Positions 26,884-35,660 of a DNA stretch of 54,350 nt are shown piece after piece. The notes beneath the pieces were generated by a model that was not told the origin of the DNA, did no database searches, and worked only from the letters and a program-made list of their open reading frames with translations. The stretch comes from Actinomycetes bacterium (GTDB lineage Bacteria; Actinomycetota; CALGFH01): the NCBI GenBank assembly GCA_036000965.1, contig DASYUT010000106.1:1-54350 (forward strand). The letters are read 5' to 3'. The stretch's first letter is position 1, and every line of letters starts with the position of its first letter. The position numbers and the translations under genes are program-made.

Positions 26884-26900
26884 GTTTGCGTGTCGCAAAC
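26884..26900. promoter_or_regulatory. 17-bp perfect palindrome in the aceA leader
   Basis: GTTTGCGTGTCGCAAAC has 7-base arms around TGT and abuts the aceA ribosome-binding site. TTTGC/GCAAA half-sites recall the RamB operators described for actinobacterial acetate genes (general knowledge), although the spacing differs. A regulator bound here would control aceA expression or block its translation start. Confidence 0.55.
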
Positions 26901-27014
26901 CGAGAGCGGCGGGAGTACAGCAGGAATTTCCCGCGAGTGATCGTCGAACCGCTCGCCCCACGAGCGTCTTGGGCGGCGGAGCTGCGACGACCGGCTAGGA
27001 GGTGGGGACTCGGG

Positions 27015-27143
27015 TCAGTCCTGCTCGTGGTCGAGCCGGCACGCCTCCGGGCATTCGCATTCGGCCCAGGCATCGCCCACGGGCAGGTCCGGCTCGGCTA
27101 CCGACCACGCTGTCGATGCATTGGCGGTCACGATCGAAGTCAT
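27015..27143 (-). CDS. Small Cys/His-containing peptide, 42 residues
   Basis: From ATG 27143 the frame begins MTSIVTANASTAWSVAEPD and ends AECECPEACRLDHEQD. GGAGGAGG lies eight bases upstream, one of the strongest ribosome-binding sites in the window. A promoter-like pair is about 40 bases further up. The C-terminal C-x-C-P-x-x-C-x-x-D-H pattern could bind a metal or be processed. I do not recognise a family. It lies between the LysR gene and aceA on the same strand and may be cotranscribed with aceA. The evidence for expression is the signals, not homology. Confidence 0.5.
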   Translation of the reverse strand: MTSIVTANASTAWSVAEPDLPVGDAWAECECPEACRLDHEQD

Positions 27144-27183
27144 GGTCCTCGGCCTCCTCCGGGCGCCGGCGACAATAACCGAG

Positions 27184-27212
27184 GATAAAAGTACACTCAG
27201 CCATTTTTCCAA
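27184..27212 (-). promoter_or_regulatory. Candidate promoter for the small peptide and aceA
   Basis: On the minus strand TTGGAA (27212-27207) and TTTATC (27189-27184) are separated by exactly 17 bases in an unusually AT-rich patch (27175-27240). The -10 match is weak. It would give a leader of roughly 35 bases before the ATG at 27143. Confidence 0.35.
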
Positions 27213-27257
27213 TCATTTGTTACGATGAGATCCATCGACTGCTTCGATACCAGCAGC

Positions 27258-28163
27258 TCAGTCCGGATGTGGGAGCTCCCGCGCCTGCTCGGCCACCACC
27301 TTGAGGAAACGCCGCACCACGGCCGGGGCCGGGCCCGCGCTCCGGCGCCGCACGGCCACGATGTGCCGGCGCACCGGGCTGGCGCCCACCAGCGGCACCT
27401 GGGCCAGCGTGCCTGCCGCCACCTCCGCCGTCACCGCGATCTCGGGCAGCAGGGCGACGCCGAGCCCCTGCTCGACCATCTTCTTGGCCGCCTCGATGTT
27501 GTCCACCTCCAGGACGCTGCGGGGCAGCACCCCGGCCTGCCTGAACAGGGCGTTGGTCAGCTCGTGGTAGCTCGAGGTCCGGTCGAACAGGATGAGCGGC
27601 TCGCTGCCCATGTTCTCCATGCCGACGCCGTCGCCGGTGGCGAACGGGTGGCCGGCGGGTGCCACGAGCACCAGCGCGTCCTCGTACACCGGGACGCTCT
27701 CGACGTCAGGGTGGTGCATGGAGCGGACCAGGCCGACCTGGACCTCGTCCTGCAGGACCATGTGCAGGACCTCCTCGGAGTGGCCGGTCCGGACCACGAG
27801 CTGCACGCCGGGGGCGCTGGCCATGAAGCGCCGCAGCAGGGCCGGCAGCACGTAGGTGCTCGCCGCCGGCGCCGCCCCGACCACGAGCGCGCCGGCCTCG
27901 CCGCGCTGGAGCTCGGCGATCATCGCCTGGCCCTCCTGCAGGGCCCGCAGGGCCCGCTCGGCGTGGGGCTGAAAGGCCAGCCCGGCCTCGGTCGGCTTGA
28001 GCCCCCGCCCGGTGCGGACGAAGAGCGCCTCGCCGAGCTCCGCCTCGAGGTTCTTGAGCCTCGCGGTGAGGGTCGGCTGGCTGACGAACAGCGCGTCCGC
28101 GGCCCGGCTGACGCTGCCGAGCCGCATCACCTCGAGGAAGGCCTCCACCTGCGCAAGCAGCAC
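27258..28163 (-). CDS. LysR-family transcriptional regulator
   Basis: 301 residues from GTG 28163, which has GAGAGG about ten bases upstream; GTG 28172 is also in frame. The N-terminal winged helix is standard: FLEVMRLGSVSRAADALFVSQPTLTARLKNLEAELGEALF. The effector-binding domain (about 90-295) is of the CysB/CbbR type fold, with PAASTYVLPALLRRF and VEQGLGVALLPEIAV. It is divergent from the malic enzyme gene, and LysR proteins usually control the divergent neighbour and themselves. It might also act on aceA downstream. The effector is unknown; an organic acid is a guess from context. Confidence 0.92.
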   Translation of the reverse strand: MLLAQVEAFLEVMRLGSVSRAADALFVSQPTLTARLKNLEAELGEALFVRTGRGLKPTEAGLAFQPHAERALRALQEGQAMIAELQRGEAGALVVGAAPAASTYVLPALLRRFMASAPGVQLVVRTGHSEEVLHMVLQDEVQVGLVRSMHHPDVESVPVYEDALVLVAPAGHPFATGDGVGMENMGSEPLILFDRTSSYHELTNALFRQAGVLPRSVLEVDNIEAAKKMVEQGLGVALLPEIAVTAEVAAGTLAQVPLVGASPVRRHIVAVRRRSAGPAPAVVRRFLKVVAEQARELPHPD

Positions 28164-28219
28164 GGCGTTCACCTCTCGTTCAGACGCTGGACGGCCTACG
28201 GTAACCCAGCGCCGGCTCG

Positions 28220-28281
28220 GGCACGCAGCCGGCCCAGGCACGCGGCCGGCCCAGGCACACAGCCGGCCCAGGCCCGCGGCC
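28220..28281. repeat. Tandem repeat of a 17-nt unit, about 3.7 copies
   Basis: Units GGCACGCAGCCGGCCCA, GGCACGCGGCCGGCCCA and GGCACACAGCCGGCCCA follow without gaps at 28220, 28237 and 28254, then a partial unit. The array lies in the divergent promoter region between the LysR gene and malic enzyme. Confidence 0.8.
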
Positions 28282-28384
28282 GTCCGGATGCCCGGCCCGG
28301 GCACGCAGCCAGTCGGGGCAACGGTAGTAGGCTTCGGCCGGGCCTCGACCGGCTGAGCCCCGGGCCGGGCATCCGGACGGCCGC
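28276..28384. repeat. 26-bp perfect inverted repeat spaced by 57 bases
   Basis: Bases 28276-28301 are the exact reverse complement of 28359-28384. The repeat ends 31 bases before the malic enzyme ATG and spans the expected LysR-type control region. It could form a large hairpin in the malic enzyme leader or be a small mobile-type element. The arms differ from those of the inverted repeat at 10640. Confidence 0.6.
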
Positions 28385-28415
28385 CGCCAAGGTCCTGGAA
28401 GGAGCCGAACGCCAT

Positions 28416-29812
<1,397 letters not shown>

Positions 29813-29816
<4 letters not shown>

Positions 29817-31030
29817 CCACCGGCGGCAGCGACCCGGCATCGGCGGCACCGGCGGCACCGGCGGCACCTGCCGGCGGCGACCCGGCGGCACCTGCCGGCG
29901 GCGACCCGACGGCACCGGCAGCACCGGCAGCACCGGCCGGCGGCGACCCGGCAGGGCCGGCGGCACCGGGCGGCGACCAGGATGCTCCCCTGGCGTCCGG
30001 GCCGGCCGGGATCCGCGCCGGTGCCGTCACCGACTGGTTCGTCGAGCACGTGCCCGAGGCGCGCCCGCCGCTGGGGTTCGTGCCGATCCGCGGGGGCCAG
30101 TCCAACCTCACCTACCGGGTGACCGACCAGGCCGGGGGCTCCTGGGTGCTGCGGCGCCCGCCCCTCTCCGGCGTGCTGCCCTCCGCCCACGACATGGGGC
30201 GCGAGCACCGCATCATCACCGCCCTGGGCCCGACCGAGGTGCCCGTGCCTCTCACCTACGGGCTCTGCACCGACGAGACGGTCAACGGGGCGCCGTTCTA
30301 CGTCATGGAGCACGTCGACGGCATCGTCCCAAGGGAGGAGGCCAGCGTCGAGCAGCAGTTCGGCCCGGGAGAGCGCCGGGCGGCCAGCCTCTCGCTGGTC
30401 GGGACCCTGGTCGCCCTGCACCGGGTCGACCCGGCCGCGGTGGGGCTCGACCAGCTCGGCCGGCCCGGCGGCTACGCCGAGCGCCAGCTCCGGCGCTGGC
30501 AGCGGCAGTGGGAGCAGTCGAGGACCCGCGACCTGCCCGCCGTCGACGAGGTGCACCGGCGCCTGGCCGCCGGCATCCCCGAGGAGACCGGCCCGGCCGC
30601 CATCGTGCACGGCGACTACCGGCTGGACAACGTCATCCTCTCCCCCGCCGGCCAGGTGCGGGCCGTGCTCGACTGGGAGCTGTGCACGCTCGGCGAGCCC
30701 CTGGCCGACCTGGGGCTGCTGCTCGTCTACTGGAGCGAGCCGACCGACGAGACCCTCCCGCTCGGCACCGCCCCGACCCGCCTGCCCGGGTTCCCCTCCC
30801 GGTCCGAGCTGGCCGCGGCGTACGCCGAGGCGTCCGGGCGCCCGGTGGACCAGCTCGACTACTTCGTGGCGTTCGGCTACTGGAAGCTCGCGGTCATCCT
30901 CGAGGGCGTGTACGCCCGCTTCGCGGCCGGCGCCTACGGCACGGGCGATACTGCCTACCAGGCCTTCCCCCAGCTGGTCGCGCGGCTCGCCGACCTTGCG
31001 CTGCACGCCGTCGAGCGCGCCGGCCGCTGA
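29813..31030 (+). CDS. APH-fold phosphotransferase (ACAD10/11 kinase-like)
   Basis: 405 residues, start overlapping the malic enzyme stop (ATGA). The first 60 residues are Ala/Pro/Gly repeats (APAAPAGGDP) encoded by direct DNA repeats. The kinase-like fold begins near 68: FVPIRGGQSNLTYRV (nucleotide loop), VMEHVDGIVPR (hinge), IVHGDYRLDNVI (catalytic Asp, Asn) and VLDWELCTLGEPLADLG (metal Asp). This combination is typical of the aminoglycoside-phosphotransferase-like proteins related to the kinase half of ACAD10/ACAD11, which act on hydroxyacyl-CoA. Here no acyl-CoA dehydrogenase is adjacent. The substrate is therefore open. It is convergent with the VirD4-like gene seven bases away. Confidence 0.85.
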
Positions 31031-31037
31031 CCCGCCG

Positions 31038-32825
31038 TCAGAACGGCCGGGCGATGCCTCCGCCGATCCTGCCCCCGCGCTCGCCCGAGGAGGCCCGCAG
31101 GGCCATCCTGCGGTCCCGGAACCACGGGCGCAGGGTAATGAAGGCCGGGGGCATGTGCCCGTAGAGCAGCACGCCCTGCCCCGGCTGGATGCGGCGCAGC
31201 GCCTCCGCCGGCGACGCGCCCGGCCTGGACCGGGCCAGCGCGCCCTCCTTCTTCTCCCCGTCGGCGGCAGCGGCCCCGGACGCCGCGGCCGGCGCGACCT
31301 GGCGCAGCGTCTCGTCCTCGAGCAGGTGCGAGAGCAGGCCGAGCGTGCGCTCGTCGGTGATGCCGCTCAGCAGGATCTTGGCGCGGTGGTTGGCGAAGAC
31401 GGCCTCGGCCCGGTCGGCGTAGCGGGAGTGGATCTGGTTCAGGTCCCGGAAGGTGGTCAGGAGCTGGACGCCGCTGCTGGCCGCGGTCGACGCGAGCAGG
31501 TCGAGCTGGGGCAGGGCCGCGGACACGGCGGCGTCGTCGAGCGCCACCAGCAAGGGTGGGTGAAGCGGCATCCCGGTACTGGCCGACTTCTGGTAGGCCA
31601 GGTCGATGACCTCCTGGAGCAGCGCGACGAACAGCGGGCCGAGCCGGCGCTGCTCGTGGGCTGCCGCGCACACGTAGGCGGTGTTCGCGCCGCCGTCGAG
31701 CAGGCGCTCGGCGGTGAGCTGGGTGGCGGGCACCGCCTCCTTGACCGCTGGGTCGGCGTAGGCCACCACAGCGGCCAGGACGTTCGCGTACACCTGGCTG
31801 CGGTTGTCGCCCAGGTTCCACACCGACTGGATCGCGTCCTCCGCGGCCTGGTCCTCGGCCATGTTGAGGGCGGCGGTGACCTCCTGGCGGACCTCGGCCC
31901 GGTCCAGGCGCTGCACCCAGCGGACCACGTCGGCCATGCTCCGCCCCGTGATGGCGGCTGCGTGGAGCAGCGGCGCGAGCAGCGTGGGCGCCATGTTGTG
32001 GTGCAGGTCGGGGTCTTGCATGGCCGCCTGGGCCTGCGGCTGGCCCGCGCTCACCAGCGACAGGGCGGTCCGGTAGGCGCCGTGCCAGGTCCCGCAGCGG
32101 CCAAGCGGCGACCAGGAGTTCTGGTCCAGCCCGGTGATCCCGGTCGGGTCGTAGAGGTAGACCTCCCCCCGCTGCCAGCGCTGGTCGATGGTGTTGCGGA
32201 CCAGGTCGGACTTGATCGAGGCGGCCAGGACCGGCCCGTCCCACTCGAACACGGCCGGCACCACCAGCCCGGCCGTCTTCTGGCTCTGGGTGGGGCCGAG
32301 CGCGATCACCGACTGCAGCGGCTCGGCCGCGACCGGCCGGCCGTTGACCCGCCCGAGCGTGACCCGCCCGGGCATCGGCTCCCGCACGTACAGGTCGCGG
32401 AACGCCTGCGGGCGGGCCCAGGCCGGCTGCTGGCCCTTGGCGGCGGCCGCGCGTGGGCCGGGTACCACGATCACCTTGCCGAGCCGGCGGCGCACGGTCC
32501 GCAGCCCCAGGTTCAGGTACATCAGCACGGCGGTGAGCAGCAGGAGCAGCAGCCCGAAGATGAAGTAGAAGCCGACCGGGCCAGGCAGCAGGTCCCTCGT
32601 CTGCGGCGGCCATGCGACCGCCGGGTCGCCGGGGTGGCGCACGAGGTTGACCAGCACCGGCCCCATGTCGCTGATCGAGACCTTGGGCCAGCGGTGCCCG
32701 TGCAGCCAGCCGGCGACCTCCCCGGTCAGCCAGAGCACGGCCCCACCGCCGAGCACGATCGCGATGCCGAGCAGGAGCGCCTGGTCGAGCGGGCCTTCCC
32801 GCTTCACGACCTTCTTGGCGCTCAT
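31038..32825 (-). CDS. VirD4/TraG-like coupling ATPase of a type IV secretion system
   Basis: 595 residues from ATG 32825, overlapping the previous stop. Two membrane helices (about 17-34 and 88-110) precede the ATPase domain. The P-loop region reads ALGPTQSQKTAGLVVPA: the Gly before the catalytic Lys is Gln. Further family features are EWDGPVLAASIKSDLV, LYDPTGITG, a Walker B-like LLVALDD (Asp-Asp instead of Asp-Glu) and ASSGVQLLTTFRDLNQIHSRY followed by NHRAKILLSGI. Coupling proteins bring substrates to the channel. It is the last gene of the seven-gene cluster. The C-terminus has a Pro/Ala-rich segment near 510-530. Confidence 0.9.
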   Translation of the reverse strand: MSAKKVVKREGPLDQALLLGIAIVLGGGAVLWLTGEVAGWLHGHRWPKVSISDMGPVLVNLVRHPGDPAVAWPPQTRDLLPGPVGFYFIFGLLLLLLTAVLMYLNLGLRTVRRRLGKVIVVPGPRAAAAKGQQPAWARPQAFRDLYVREPMPGRVTLGRVNGRPVAAEPLQSVIALGPTQSQKTAGLVVPAVFEWDGPVLAASIKSDLVRNTIDQRWQRGEVYLYDPTGITGLDQNSWSPLGRCGTWHGAYRTALSLVSAGQPQAQAAMQDPDLHHNMAPTLLAPLLHAAAITGRSMADVVRWVQRLDRAEVRQEVTAALNMAEDQAAEDAIQSVWNLGDNRSQVYANVLAAVVAYADPAVKEAVPATQLTAERLLDGGANTAYVCAAAHEQRRLGPLFVALLQEVIDLAYQKSASTGMPLHPPLLVALDDAAVSAALPQLDLLASTAASSGVQLLTTFRDLNQIHSRYADRAEAVFANHRAKILLSGITDERTLGLLSHLLEDETLRQVAPAAASGAAAADGEKKEGALARSRPGASPAEALRRIQPGQGVLLYGHMPPAFITLRPWFRDRRMALRASSGERGGRIGGGIARPF

Positions 32826-34117
32826 GAGGCAGGCTCCACCGCCTCGGGCACCGGCAGGCCGGTCCAGCCGCTCGGCGCGGACGAGGCGATCCCCATGTTG
32901 GCGTCGGTGTCGACGATCTCCCGCTCGAGCACCGGGTCCAGGCGGTGCTGGACGATGAACGAGCGGCGGCCCACGCGCCACAGCGCCTCGCCCCGCTCCA
33001 GGGTGGGGATCTGGTCCACCTCGGTCTGGGTGAGCCCGAGCAGCTCCCGGGCCTGCTCGACCTCGCCCGGGGACTGACGGTAGATCACCCGGGTCTCGGA
33101 GTCCTCGAGCAGCCCCTTGGCCAGCTGCACCTGCTCCGAGCCGGTGTCCCCGGCCGCGGTCAGGTCCGAGAGTCGGTGCATCACCGCGATGTTCTGCACC
33201 CCGTACTGGCGGGCCAGCTTCCAGCTCTCCCGCAGCCAGCGGGCGATGGCCAGGTGGCGCAGCACGACCCAGGCCTCGTCGAGCACCACGATGCGCTTCA
33301 CGCCGTCGTCGCGGGCCCAGGAGCCCTGCAGCCAGGCCGCCGTGCAGGCCATCAGGATCGGGCGGGCCTCGTCCTTGACCTCGCGCAGGTTGAACACCAC
33401 CAGCCGGCCGGACAGGTCGAGCCCGCTCGAGGTCGGCCCGTCGAACATGCCGCGAAGGTCGCCGGCGCCCATGCGGCGCAGCGAGAGCGCGAGCTGGCGG
33501 CCGTCCTCGGCCAGCCGCTCCGGCGAGGTCCGAAGCTCGTGGGCGGTGGCGTCGGAGGGTTCCAGCAGCCGGTTGACCACCTGCGGCACGGTCGGCTGGG
33601 CGCTGCGCCTGGACGCCTCGATGACCGCCTCGTCGTGGGCCCGCTCCAGGCAGGCGTCCTCCTCCGGCCTGAGGTTCCGCCCGAGCATCACCCCCGCGAT
33701 CGACCGCAGCAGCGCCAGCTGCGCGTCCCCCCCGATCATCGGGTCCAACGGGTTCAGCCGGATCTGCCCCCCGCTCACGAACCGGATCGGCTTCACCCCG
33801 CACACCGCCGCCAGCTGGTCGTACTCCCCCTTCGGGTCGATGATCCAGGCGGTCCGCCCGAAGAGCATCTGTCTCCATATGAACGTCTTCACGAGGCTCG
33901 ATTTTGCGTACCCGATCTGCCCGATGACGAGCATGTTAGGTCCGGTGATTTCCTTGCCATAGAGCGTCCACGCGTCGTAACAGAACGAGCCCCCGAATAC
34001 GTCACGTCCGATGTACACGCCACGGCTGCCAAGTCCGCCCTCGGAGATGAAGGGGTAGGCCGCCTGCAGGTGGGCGGTGGTGACCCGGTGCGCCGGCCGG
34101 CGAGGCTTGATCCTCAT
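32822..34117 (-). CDS. VirB4-like conjugation ATPase, C-terminal half only
   Basis: 431 residues. It has the ATPase portion of VirB4/TraC proteins: SEGGLGSRGVYIGRDVFGG then NMLVIGQIGYAKSSLVKTF (P-loop region, Ala in place of the usual Gly before Lys), WIIDPKGEYDQL, FNLREVKDEARPILMACT, and Walker B RIVVLDEAWVVL, followed by QNIAVMHRLSDL and EDSETRVIYRQSPGE. The N-terminal VirB4 domain is absent here and seems to be supplied by the next gene upstream. Codons around the P-loop (about 33850-34020) are less GC-rich than elsewhere. It powers assembly of the secretion channel. Confidence 0.88.
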   Translation of the reverse strand: MRIKPRRPAHRVTTAHLQAAYPFISEGGLGSRGVYIGRDVFGGSFCYDAWTLYGKEITGPNMLVIGQIGYAKSSLVKTFIWRQMLFGRTAWIIDPKGEYDQLAAVCGVKPIRFVSGGQIRLNPLDPMIGGDAQLALLRSIAGVMLGRNLRPEEDACLERAHDEAVIEASRRSAQPTVPQVVNRLLEPSDATAHELRTSPERLAEDGRQLALSLRRMGAGDLRGMFDGPTSSGLDLSGRLVVFNLREVKDEARPILMACTAAWLQGSWARDDGVKRIVVLDEAWVVLRHLAIARWLRESWKLARQYGVQNIAVMHRLSDLTAAGDTGSEQVQLAKGLLEDSETRVIYRQSPGEVEQARELLGLTQTEVDQIPTLERGEALWRVGRRSFIVQHRLDPVLEREIVDTDANMGIASSAPSGWTGLPVPEAVEPAS

Positions 34118-34160
34118 GCCTCGCCTCGCCTGCTCCTGTCGAGGTCGGTCAGGTACTCGC

Positions 34161-35660
34161 TCACTTCAACCCTCGACCCAGGGGCAGCGTGTACGTGAAT
34201 GCCAATTCTTGCTCACCGTCGCAGCGCTGGAGCTCGAGGCGGGACTGGCCGGCGGCGTGCTCGACCTCGCCGGAGGCTTCGGCGAGGGCGTCGGGGCTGT
34301 CGGCGGTCACGGTGATCCAGCCGGAGAAGCGGACGTCGGCGTGGCCGTCGGCCAGCTCCTGCTCGCGCCTGGCCACCGCCTCGCTCTGGTTGCGGCGCTT
34401 GGCGGTGCCGAGGAAGCCGAGCTTCTGGCGCAGCTCCTCGTCGGCGTAGTCGGCCGTCTTGGCGAAGCCGACCGCGCGCATGGCCTTGAGCGGCGGCACC
34501 GGCTCCATGGTGACCGAGACCGTGCGCATCGACCGGGTCTGCACCAGCAGGGGGGCCAGGAAGTCCGGCCCGACGTCCAGGCGGGGCCACTCAGCGATCC
34601 AGTAGGTGGTGTGCACCACGTCGTTGGTCCGGTAATAGGACCAGTGCGCCTCGGTGCGCCGCGGCCAGGCGTTGCGGGCGCTGACCCCCTCCTCCCGGCT
34701 GGGGTCGACGGTGGCCAGGCGGCCCAGGCTGGGGCGTGCCTTGGGGTCGAAGGCGAGCCGGATCGTGGCGGCCAGGCGCCGCGGGCCGAGCGCGTGCAGC
34801 ACCTCGATCTCGGCGCCCTCCAGGCGGCGGGCCATCGTCTCGAGCTCGCGGGCCAGCACCACGCAGGCGCCGGTGTCCTTGCCGCCCGCCTGCTTGATCG
34901 CGCGCGCGGCCTTGCTCGCGTTGACCTGCACGACCACGAACAGCTCATGCTGCTCGGTGACCGGGCCGGCGGCCTGGGTCAGGCGCAGGTAGCTCTGCAG
35001 CGGGGCGGCGTCCAGGCCGATGGCGGGGTCCATGGCCTCGCGCAGGTAGCGGCCCAGGCCGTTGCGGTCGTCGGGCACGGTCCGCTCGATCCACTGCACC
35101 CGGCTGATCGGGCTGCCCTCCCGGGCCAGCCCGGCGATGACCCCGGCCCAGCCGGCCAGCCGGCTCGCCTTGTCGGCCGGGTCCAGCAGCACGAACGAGC
35201 GGGCCCGTGCCTGGACGGTGGCGGTGTAGGTGCCGTTGGCCCGGTCGGCGATCACGCCCAGCTCCACGCCGCGGAACGGGAAGGCGATCAGCTCGACCTT
35301 GCCGATGGAGTCGGGCAGGCTCACCGGGACGTCGCCGCCCTTGAAGCGGGTGCCCGCCTCGGGCGCGCCCGAGCGGAAGCGGTTCCTGCCGCTCACACGC
35401 CGGCCGAGGAAGCTGGCCATGACCGGGATCCACTCGTTGAAGGTGCGGCCCCCGACGGGCACGAAGCTCGCCAGCCCGCCGCCGGCCAGGACCAGGGTGC
35501 CGATACCCAGGCCGGCCCCGCTCTTCAGCGCCTGCACGATCATGATCGTCAGGAGCACCGCGGCTCCGAGGACCAGCAGCTGCCCGGGGCGGAGGCTGCC
35601 GATCAGGCCCCTGCGTTCCAGGGGCCCGAACCGGTAGCGGACCTCGGGCGGGTTACGCAT
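34161..35660 (-). CDS. PrgI/VirB3-VirB4 N-terminal-like component (SCO6880-type)
   Basis: 499 residues from ATG 35660; GGAAAGAG precedes it. Two close membrane helices at about 30-65 form a PrgI/VirB3-like head (RRGLIGSLRPGQLLVLGAAV). The rest (about 90-495) is soluble and resembles the N-terminal region of VirB4-type proteins as found in actinobacterial SCO6880-type proteins: FPFRGVELGVI, RARSFVLLDPADKASRLAGWAG, YLREAMDPAIGLDAAP, RTNDVVHTTYWIAEWPRLDVGPDF. No P-loop is present. With the following gene it would make up one VirB3-VirB4 equivalent split into two chains. The start overlaps the end of the VirB6-like gene by eight bases. Confidence 0.78.
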   Translation of the reverse strand: MRNPPEVRYRFGPLERRGLIGSLRPGQLLVLGAAVLLTIMIVQALKSGAGLGIGTLVLAGGGLASFVPVGGRTFNEWIPVMASFLGRRVSGRNRFRSGAPEAGTRFKGGDVPVSLPDSIGKVELIAFPFRGVELGVIADRANGTYTATVQARARSFVLLDPADKASRLAGWAGVIAGLAREGSPISRVQWIERTVPDDRNGLGRYLREAMDPAIGLDAAPLQSYLRLTQAAGPVTEQHELFVVVQVNASKAARAIKQAGGKDTGACVVLARELETMARRLEGAEIEVLHALGPRRLAATIRLAFDPKARPSLGRLATVDPSREEGVSARNAWPRRTEAHWSYYRTNDVVHTTYWIAEWPRLDVGPDFLAPLLVQTRSMRTVSVTMEPVPPLKAMRAVGFAKTADYADEELRQKLGFLGTAKRRNQSEAVARREQELADGHADVRFSGWITVTADSPDALAEASGEVEHAAGQSRLELQRCDGEQELAFTYTLPLGRGLK

